Positions 58,771-64,000 of a DNA stretch of 64,000 nt are shown one piece after another (position 1 is the first letter of the stretch; each line of letters starts with the position of its first letter). Origin of the DNA: Roseovarius nitratireducens (GTDB taxonomy: Bacteria > Pseudomonadota > Alphaproteobacteria > Rhodobacterales > Rhodobacteraceae); assembly GCF_002925845.1 (NCBI RefSeq), contig NZ_PDNI01000087.1, positions 1-64,000 of the forward strand, given 5' to 3'. Both the position numbers and the translations under genes were made by a program. The notes under the pieces were generated by a model. It searched no databases and was not told where the DNA came from. It saw only the letters and a list, made by a program, of their open reading frames with translations.

Positions 58771-60063
58771 ATGACAGGGCGTAATCCTCTGGAAAGAAAA
58801 GACAAGACAGAGCCAGAGTCCCTCTGGAGCGCAAGCGCCGAAGAGCGCTTCGCCGCCCCCGATCTTCAGGGCGAGCGCAGCGCCGATCTCGCCATCATCG
58901 GCGGGGGCTATACCGGGCTGTCGGCGGCGCTGGCGGCGGCAGAGCAGGGGGCCGAGGTGGTGCTGCTGGAGGCCGAGCGCGTGGGCCACGGCGGCTCGGG
59001 GCGCAACGTGGGCCTCGTCAATGCCGGGCTGTGGCTGCCGCCCGATGCGGTGGCGGCGCGGCTGGGCGAGGGGCCCGGCGAGGCGCTCAACGCCACGCTG
59101 GCGGCGGCCCCGACCCGCGTCTTTGACCTGATCGCGCAGCACGCCATCGCCTGCGAGCCGCAGAGGGCGGGCACGCTCCACCTGGCGCATGCGCCGGGCG
59201 GCCTGAAGGATCTGCGCCGCCGCGCGGAACAGGCGCAGGCGCGGGGGGCGCCGGTCACGCTCCTCGACGGGGACGAGACCGCGCGGCGCACCGGATCGGA
59301 GCGGTTTCACGGCGCGCTGCACGATCCGCGCGCGGGCACGATTCAGCCGCTGTCCTATGCGCGTGGCCTGGCCCGCGCCGCCGCTGGCGCGGGCGCGCGC
59401 ATCTTTGAGCGGAGCGCGGTGGTCGCCGCCGAGCATCACGGTGGGCAATGGACGCTGCGCACCGATGGCGGCAAGCTGCGGGCGCGCCGTTTACTGATGG
59501 CAACCAACGCCTATCACCGGCCCGCCGAGGGCACGCGCCTGCCGGACCTGCCGGTGGTGCAGTTCTTTCAGATCGCCACCGCGCCGCTGGGCGACAACAT
59601 CGGCGGAGATATCCTGCCGGGCGGCGAGGGGTGCTGGGATACCGGCACGGTGATGACCTCGCTCAGGCGCGATGCGGCGGGGCGGGTGATCCTGGGCGGG
59701 ATGGGCGCGGGCGGGCAGACCCACGAGGGCTGGGCCCGGCGCAAGCTGGCGCATCTGCTGCCCCGGCTGGCCGATGCGCCGCTCGAGCATGTCTGGTCCG
59801 GACGCATCGCGATGACCGGCGACCACCTGCCGCGCATCCTGCGGCTGGGGCCGGGGGCGCTGGCGGTGTTCGGCTATTCGGGGCGCGGCATCGCGCCGGG
59901 CACCGTGTTCGGAGAGGCCGCCGCCAAGGCGCTGCTGGCGGGTGACGAGGCGGGGCTGCCGGTGCCGTGCGTGGACAGCCATGCCGAGGCACTGGCGGCG
60001 CTACGCACGCTCGGCTTCGAGATGGCGGCGCGGGTGGTGCACCTGGTTTCCGCGCGGCTCTGA
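58771..60063 (+). CDS. FAD-dependent oxidoreductase (DAO/PuuB family)
   Basis: A 430-aa D-amino-acid-oxidase-family flavoenzyme. Seen: N-terminal ADLAIIGGGYTGLSAALAAA, then GGSGRNVGLVNAGLWLPPDA, and the C-terminal VFGYSGRGIAPGTVFGEAAA. The SGRNVG motif is like PuuB and related amine oxidases. It starts 6 bases after gcdH and is probably cotranscribed. The substrate is unknown; a short-chain amine or amino-acid derivative is likely by family. Confidence 0.85.
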   Translation: MTGRNPLERKDKTEPESLWSASAEERFAAPDLQGERSADLAIIGGGYTGLSAALAAAEQGAEVVLLEAERVGHGGSGRNVGLVNAGLWLPPDAVAARLGEGPGEALNATLAAAPTRVFDLIAQHAIACEPQRAGTLHLAHAPGGLKDLRRRAEQAQARGAPVTLLDGDETARRTGSERFHGALHDPRAGTIQPLSYARGLARAAAGAGARIFERSAVVAAEHHGGQWTLRTDGGKLRARRLLMATNAYHRPAEGTRLPDLPVVQFFQIATAPLGDNIGGDILPGGEGCWDTGTVMTSLRRDAAGRVILGGMGAGGQTHEGWARRKLAHLLPRLADAPLEHVWSGRIAMTGDHLPRILRLGPGALAVFGYSGRGIAPGTVFGEAAAKALLAGDEAGLPVPCVDSHAEALAALRTLGFEMAARVVHLVSARL

Positions 60064-60150
60064 CATTTTCGCACAAGTCGTGTGACATCCGGGACGTTTT
60101 CCGCACTGGTGCAGGGTCTATATCCGCCATCAGCAATCAGGAGCGGCGGA

Positions 60151-61563
60151 ATGACCCAAATAGACAGGCCCGGGCGCAGTGCCCGGTTTACCCAAGGCAA
60201 TCTCTTTCGCCACGTCACGGTGATGTCGCTCACGTCGAGCCTCGGCATCGCCGCGATCTTTGCCGTGGACCTGATGGACGTGATGTTCATCGCGATGCTG
60301 GGCCAGAGCGAACTGGCGGCGGCGGCGGGCTATGCCGGGGTGGTGATGTTCTTTGCCAGCGCGCTGAATATCGGCCTGTCTATCGCGGCGGGCGCGCTGG
60401 TGGCGCGGGGCTTGGGCGAGGACGACCCGCACCTCGCCGCCGAGCACGCGGCGAGCACCGCCGTCATCGCGCTGGGATTCGGTGCGTTGCTGCCGCTGCT
60501 GACACTGCCGCTGCTGGAGCCGATCCTCGGCTTCCTCGGTGCGGGCGGTCGCGAGGCGGAGCTGGCGGCGGGCTATCTGTGGATCATCCTGCCGAGCACG
60601 GCGCTGTCGGGGTTGGCAATGGTGGCGGTCGCGGCTCTGCGTGCACATGGCGACGCGCAGGGTGCGATGGTGCCGTCGCTGCTCGGCGCCGCGGTCAACG
60701 GCGTGGCGGACCCGATCCTCATCTTCGCGCTGGGGCTGGGGCTTGACGGGGCGGCGATAGCCACGGTGCTGGCGCGGCTCGCGACTGCCGTGCTGGCGCT
60801 TGCGCTGGCGCAAAGCCGCCACCGCGCGTTCTGCTGGCCACGCCCGGAATGCCTGCGCCGGGATTTGCGCGATGCGCTGGGGATCGCGTTCCCGGCGATG
60901 ATGACGACGGTCGCGACGCCCGTGGGCACCGCCATCGTTACCCGCGAGATGGCGAAATACGGCTCGGACGCGGTGGCGGGGATGGCGGTCATCAACCGGA
61001 TGATGCCGTTCGTTTCGTCGGTGATCTTCGGGCTGTCGGGGGCGCTGGGCCCGATATTCGCGCAGAATTTCGGGGCAGGGCGCATGGACCGGGTGCTGGG
61101 CACGTTCCGCGAGGGGCTGCGGTTCCTGGCGCTCTACATGCTGGTGGCCTGTGTCTTGCTGGTATCACTGCGCGCACCGGTGGCCGACCTTTTCGGGGCG
61201 ACGGGGCAGATGCGCGAGCTGCTCTACCTGTTCATGGGACCGCTGGCACCGGCGATGACCCTCAACGGCATCCTGTTCGTGTCGAACGCGGCATTCAACA
61301 ACCTCGGCCATCCGGGCTATTCCACGGCGCTCAACTGGGGGCGGCACACGGCCGGTACCTGGCCGTTTGCGTTGGGCTTCGGCGCGATCTTCGGAGCCGA
61401 AGGCGTGCTCATCGGGCAGGCGCTGGGCGGCGCGGTCTTTGCCGCCGGCGGCGCGTGGCTGGCACTACGGGTGATCGAGGCGCCGTGCCGCGACCCGCTC
61501 GGCGCGCATTACACATGTCCCGATCAGAGGATGCAGGTGATCGCGGGGCGCAGCTATCGCTGA
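60151..61563 (+). CDS. MATE family efflux transporter
   Basis: A 470-aa twelve-helix antiporter of the MATE/NorM type. Seen: N-terminal LFRHVTVMSLTSSLGIAAIF with the conserved Asp pair in VDLMDVMFIAMLGQSELAAA, and the second-half repeat INRMMPFVSSVIFGLSGALG, then QNFGAGRMDRVL. Substrate unknown. The ATG at 60151 follows AGGAGCGG. It stands as a separate unit after the FAD oxidoreductase, with 87 bases between. Confidence 0.9.
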   Translation: MTQIDRPGRSARFTQGNLFRHVTVMSLTSSLGIAAIFAVDLMDVMFIAMLGQSELAAAAGYAGVVMFFASALNIGLSIAAGALVARGLGEDDPHLAAEHAASTAVIALGFGALLPLLTLPLLEPILGFLGAGGREAELAAGYLWIILPSTALSGLAMVAVAALRAHGDAQGAMVPSLLGAAVNGVADPILIFALGLGLDGAAIATVLARLATAVLALALAQSRHRAFCWPRPECLRRDLRDALGIAFPAMMTTVATPVGTAIVTREMAKYGSDAVAGMAVINRMMPFVSSVIFGLSGALGPIFAQNFGAGRMDRVLGTFREGLRFLALYMLVACVLLVSLRAPVADLFGATGQMRELLYLFMGPLAPAMTLNGILFVSNAAFNNLGHPGYSTALNWGRHTAGTWPFALGFGAIFGAEGVLIGQALGGAVFAAGGAWLALRVIEAPCRDPLGAHYTCPDQRMQVIAGRSYR

Positions 61564-61620
61564 CGGGGGAGATGTCTGCGGGTGCCCGTGGTCACATCCA
61601 TAACGCGCATAATCAGTATT

Positions 61621-61634
61621 ATGTTAAATAACAT
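61621..61634. repeat. AT-rich palindrome ATGTTA-AA-TAACAT
   Basis: Perfect 6-bp arms around AA at 61621-61634 in the MATE-aroQ gap, in an unusually AT-rich patch. Candidate operator. Confidence 0.5.
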
Positions 61635-61680
61635 CACACCGGAATGGCCGACACAACCCACCGACAGCTTAGCCAGTTAC

Positions 61681-61697
61681 GATTTCAATTGGAAATC
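61681..61697. repeat. AT-rich palindrome GATTTC-N5-GAAATC
   Basis: Perfect 6-bp arms with AATTG between, about 90 bases before aroQ and 47 bases after the first palindrome. The pair may be operators for aroQ-luxR. Confidence 0.5.
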
Positions 61698-61787
61698 ATG
61701 TATTTGAACGTCGAAGTTCAGATGCACGCGAGCCCTCGACAGATCGCGCGCCCCGGGGTTATCTAGATGCATTGAGGAGATTTCCGC

Positions 61788-62231
61788 ATGGCTTCCATCC
61801 TGATCCTGAACGGCCCCAATCTCAACCTGCTGGGCACGCGGCAGCCCGAGGTCTATGGCCACGAGACGCTTGGCGATATCGAGGCGATGTGCCGCGCGCA
61901 TGCCGAGGCGCTTGGGCTCGCGCTCGATTTCGCGCAGAGCAACCACGAGGGCGCCCTCATTGATGCCATCCACGCGGCGCGCGGACAGCATGACGGGATC
62001 ATCCTCAACGCCGGAGCCTATACGCATACCTCTATCGCGCTGATGGACGCGATCAGTTCGGCGGAGGTGCCGACCATCGAGCTGCACCTGTCGAACGTCC
62101 ATGCGCGCGAGTCGTTTCGCCACCGCTCTTACATCGCACGGGTGGCGCTCGGGGTGATTTGCGGGTTTGGCGCGCAGGGCTATGTTCTGGCCATCGACGC
62201 GCTGCGCGGACACCTGGAGCGTCGTGGATGA
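61788..62231 (+). CDS. aroQ: 3-dehydroquinate dehydratase, type II
   Basis: Converts 3-dehydroquinate to 3-dehydroshikimate (147 aa, dodecameric type II). Seen: [20 protein letters not shown] with the catalytic Tyr, [40 protein letters not shown] with the catalytic His, and [20 protein letters not shown] precedes the ATG. The stop overlaps the LuxR start by four bases (ATGA), so the two are coupled. It serves the same pathway as the DAHP synthase. Confidence 0.96.
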   Translation: MASILILNGPNLNLLGTRQPEVYGHETLGDIEAMCRAHAEALGLALDFAQSNHEGALIDAIHAARGQHDGIILNAGAYTHTSIALMDAISSAEVPTIELHLSNVHARESFRHRSYIARVALGVICGFGAQGYVLAIDALRGHLERRG

Positions 62232-62986
62232 TCGCGTCGGCAGTCCTGAACCGGCTGCTGGACGCAACCACGATGGAAGATCTGTGGGACATCCACACCC
62301 GGGCGATGGGCGAATACGGCTTTGACCGGCTGCTCTATGGCTGCACGCAATACCGCACCGCGCATTCGCTGGGCAGCCCCGACGACTTCATCGTGCTGAC
62401 GAACCACGATTCCGATTATGCCGAGACGTTTGTCAACGAGGGGCTGTATTTCCACGCGCCGATGGTGCGCTGGTCGCTGGAGAATGACGGCGCGTGCTCG
62501 TGGTCGGTGCTCGATACACGCGCGGCGGCGGATGATTTCACCCCCGAAGAGCGCGCGGTGATCGCCTTCAACCGGCGGCACGGGGTGACGGCGGGCTACT
62601 CGATCAGCTTTCGCTCGCTACGTCCGAGAATGAAGGCGGCGATCGCGCTCACTGCGCGACCGGGGATGACGCAGGCCGAGGTGGATGCGTGCTGGCGACG
62701 TGATGGCGAGGCGATTCTCGCGCTCAACAACGTGGTGCATCGCTGCGTCATGTCCCTGCCCTACGAATCGCCGCGCCGCCCGCTCACCGACCGGCAGCGC
62801 GAGGTGCTGGGCTGGGTCGGCGACGGCAAGACGGTGCAGGATATCGCGGTGCTGATGGGGCTGACACCCGCCACGGTGGAAAAACACCTGCGGCTGGCGC
62901 GTCGCGCATTGTCGGTGGAAACGACGGCGCAGGCGATCCTCAAGGCGGCTTTTCAGAACCAGATATTCATCCTCGACCGGGGGTGA
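62228..62986 (+). CDS. LuxR family regulator with autoinducer-binding domain (solo)
   Basis: A 252-aa LuxR-type protein: N-terminal autoinducer-binding domain ([36 protein letters not shown]) and C-terminal GerE helix-turn-helix ([39 protein letters not shown]). The HTH is intact. No luxI synthase lies nearby, so it is a solo; it may respond to external or distant-source acyl-homoserine lactones or another ligand. It overlaps aroQ, an unusual arrangement, and is followed by a gene-free structured stretch. Confidence 0.9.
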   Translation: MIASAVLNRLLDATTMEDLWDIHTRAMGEYGFDRLLYGCTQYRTAHSLGSPDDFIVLTNHDSDYAETFVNEGLYFHAPMVRWSLENDGACSWSVLDTRAAADDFTPEERAVIAFNRRHGVTAGYSISFRSLRPRMKAAIALTARPGMTQAEVDACWRRDGEAILALNNVVHRCVMSLPYESPRRPLTDRQREVLGWVGDGKTVQDIAVLMGLTPATVEKHLRLARRALSVETTAQAILKAAFQNQIFILDRG

Positions 62987-63023
62987 CGCGGGATGCCCTT
63001 GGCGCATCAATCCCCACTGCCCG

Positions 63024-63039
63024 GTAAGGAATCCCTTAC
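63024..63039. repeat. Palindrome GTAAGG-AATC-CCTTAC
   Basis: Perfect 6-4-6 inverted repeat 38 bases after luxR and about 35-50 bases before the structured stretch. Could be a lux-box-like site for the LuxR solo, although short for one. Confidence 0.5.
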
Positions 63040-63070
63040 TTTCCTTGCGCAGCGTAAAGTTGCACAAGAG

Positions 63071-63285
63071 ATGTGTTCCGTGAGTGATGGCCTTTTTTGG
63101 CTTGGAACATCGGAAGGCGGAGCTAGCCCCAAGCGTTTCTGGGGGACCGTTTTCTTCCGGCATTGCCGGATTTCGGCTGTCGGCACCCATTTCGGTGTCG
63201 GCAGTCGAATTCGGTTTGACCCTCGTTCATCCCCAATTGCGATCGGTCATAGCGGTGCGTCTTCGGGCGCACCGCCGCCTTTCTG
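63071..63285 (+). ncRNA. Candidate structured small RNA
   Basis: Consecutive stems on the plus strand: TGTTCC/GGAACA (63074-63079, 63104-63109) enclosing GGCC/GGCT; CGGAAG/CTTCCG (63111-63116, 63154-63159) enclosing CCCC/GGGG (63127, 63141); CCGGC/GCCGG (63157-63169, alternative); an 11-bp stem 63177-63187/63194-63204 with a 6-nt loop; GCGGTGCG/CGCACCGC (63252-63275) followed by CGCCTTTCT, terminator-like. The stems use G-U pairs on the plus strand, which would be A-C mismatches on the minus strand. No known family recognised; no promoter proven. Confidence 0.45.
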
Positions 63286-63303
63286 ATCGCGCGTCCCGAA
63301 ACG

Positions 63304-63328
63304 AAAAGGCCCCCGGAAACCGGGGGCC
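63304..63328 (-). terminator. Intrinsic terminator of tsf
   Basis: Minus strand: GGCCCCCGG, TTT loop, CCGGGGGCC (9-bp perfect stem), then TTTT at 63307-63304; 28 bases after the tsf stop. Strong. Confidence 0.9.
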
Positions 63329-63355
63329 TCTCGATGCGTCCTGATCGGGGCAGGA

Positions 63356-64000
63356 TCAGCCCTGTGCGGCCTTGGCCACCTCGGCGGCAAAATCTTCCTG
63401 CTTCTTCTCGATCCCCTCGCCCACCTCGAGGCGGACGAAACCGGTGATCGCGGTGCCGGCCTCCTTGGCGGCGGCCTCGACCGTAAGATCAGGGTTCATC
63501 ACGAAGGCCTGGCCCATGAGCGTGGCCTCGGCGATGAATTTCTTCATCCGGCCCACGATCATCTTTTCGATCACGGCCTCGGGCTTGCCCGATTCACGGG
63601 CGATGTCGATCTGGACCGCGCGCTCCTTTTCGACGATGGCCGGGTCGAGCGCGGCCTCGTCGAGGGCTGCGGGGTTGGACGCGGCGATGTGCATCGCTAC
63701 CTGCCGGGCAAAGCCCTCGTCGCCGTCGAAGGCCACGAGAACGCCGATCTTGCCCATGCCGTCGCGCGCGGCGTTGTGGACGTAGGAGACCACGCCCTTG
63801 CCCTCGATGCGGGCCATGCGGCGCAGCGACATGTTTTCGCCGATGGTGGCGATCTTGTCGGTCAGCGTGTCGGCCACGGTCTTGCCGCCGATCTCGGCGG
63901 CGGCGAGCGCGTCCACGTCGGCCACGTCAAGCGCGGCCCCGGCGATGGCGCCCACCATGTCCTGGAACTCGGCGTTCTTGGCGACGAAATCGGTTTCGGC
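63356..64000 (-). CDS. tsf: Elongation factor Ts (5' end outside window)
   Basis: C-terminal part of EF-Ts, the guanine-nucleotide exchange factor for EF-Tu. At the window edge the frame reads [16 protein letters not shown], the conserved SETDFVARN region near residue 80 of the usual protein, so the N-terminal UBA-like domain and start lie outside. Seen: core and dimerisation segments including [33 protein letters not shown] and [20 protein letters not shown]. The gene ends with a perfect terminator. rpsB would be expected beyond the edge. Confidence 0.97.
   Translation of the reverse strand, partial: AETDFVAKNAEFQDMVGAIAGAALDVADVDALAAAEIGGKTVADTLTDKIATIGENMSLRRMARIEGKGVVSYVHNAARDGMGKIGVLVAFDGDEGFARQVAMHIAASNPAALDEAALDPAIVEKERAVQIDIARESGKPEAVIEKMIVGRMKKFIAEATLMGQAFVMNPDLTVEAAAKEAGTAITGFVRLEVGEGIEKKQEDFAAEVAKAAQG

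Larger units (their letters stand above)
62987..63303 (+). other. Gene-free stretch between luxR and tsf
   Basis: A 317-base interval with no supported coding frame. It contains a short palindrome (63024-63039) and at least four consecutive hairpins (63074-63275), treated separately as a candidate RNA. Confidence 0.6.

Noticed and set aside
63084-63344. An 86-codon plus-strand open frame after luxR
   Set aside because: It has no ribosome-binding site, no motif, crosses the tsf terminator and covers the hairpin series.

Overview
This window is a stretch of high-GC alphaproteobacterial chromosome, best matched by a marine Rhodobacteraceae (Roseobacter-group) bacterium. The assignment rests on gene content and order (cckA next to recA and alaS; plsX-fabH-ihfA-MerR behind rpmF; SPOR protein-nagZ-scpA-scpB; a soluble PhoR), on a zinc-finger-less DksA, and on alphaproteobacterial control sites: a TTAA-N7-TTAA CtrA box, a GAAC-N7-GAAC LexA box and tandem Pho boxes. 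Nearly all genes are housekeeping. There is no prophage, transposase, CRISPR array or rRNA operon; two tRNA genes (Arg-ACG, Pro-GGG) are present.

Layout. 1-3.7 kb: methyl-cycle genes ahcY (cut by the window edge), a PfkB adenosine-type kinase and glyA. 4-7.7 kb, minus strand: tRNA-Arg, then a three-gene operon of TVP38-type membrane protein, mercuric-reductase-like flavoprotein and sensor kinase. 8-11.5 kb: rpmH-rnpA-yidD, guaB, rsmB. 11.6-18.6 kb: cckA, a convergent sulfotransferase, recA, alaS. 18.6-25.9 kb: two DUF1330 genes, a secreted HExxH protein, typA, ssb, a lytic transglycosylase, a lone Tat-exported solute-binding protein and an AraC regulator. 26-32 kb: MoxR ATPase, dksA, an FAD monooxygenase, a wrecked ATP-grasp gene, xth, an erpA-like gene, dgt, and a frameshifted fragment. 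32-39.5 kb: degenerate SDR, argS, SPOR protein, nagZ, scpA, scpB, a 61-aa basic protein, a double-length dCTP deaminase, tRNA-Pro. 39.5-45.2 kb: MerR regulator, ihfA, fabH, plsX, rpmF, YceD, a BamE-like lipoprotein, OlsB-like acyltransferase. 45.2-51.4 kb: ABC-F ATPase, potassium channel with zinc ribbon, GlxA-type regulator, class II DAHP synthase, PAS protein. 51.6-56.4 kb: yicC, gmk, gamma carbonic anhydrase, phoR, phoU, phoB. 56.5-64 kb: LysR regulator, glutaryl-CoA dehydrogenase, amino-acid-oxidase-like flavoprotein, MATE pump, aroQ, a LuxR solo, a gene-free but strongly folded stretch, and tsf (cut by the edge).

How genes work together. AhcY releases adenosine and homocysteine; the adjacent kinase can remove the adenosine, and GlyA supplies one-carbon units to remethylate homocysteine. 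CckA heads the CtrA phosphorelay and has a perfect CtrA box at its own promoter. RecA has a LexA box just after its -10. PhoR-PhoU-PhoB is a phosphate switch with Pho boxes before phoU, but the pst transporter usually found with it is not here.

Most worth a second look: (1) a gene-free 317-nt stretch between luxR and tsf with consecutive plus-strand hairpins using G-U pairs, ending in a terminator-like stem, a candidate undescribed RNA; (2) the CtrA box over the cckA promoter; (3) the TVP38-flavoprotein-kinase operon, whose flavoprotein has Tyr in place of the catalytic His; (4) the Pho-box array without pst; (5) a potassium channel ending in a four-cysteine zinc ribbon. No clearly new defence or mobile system was seen.
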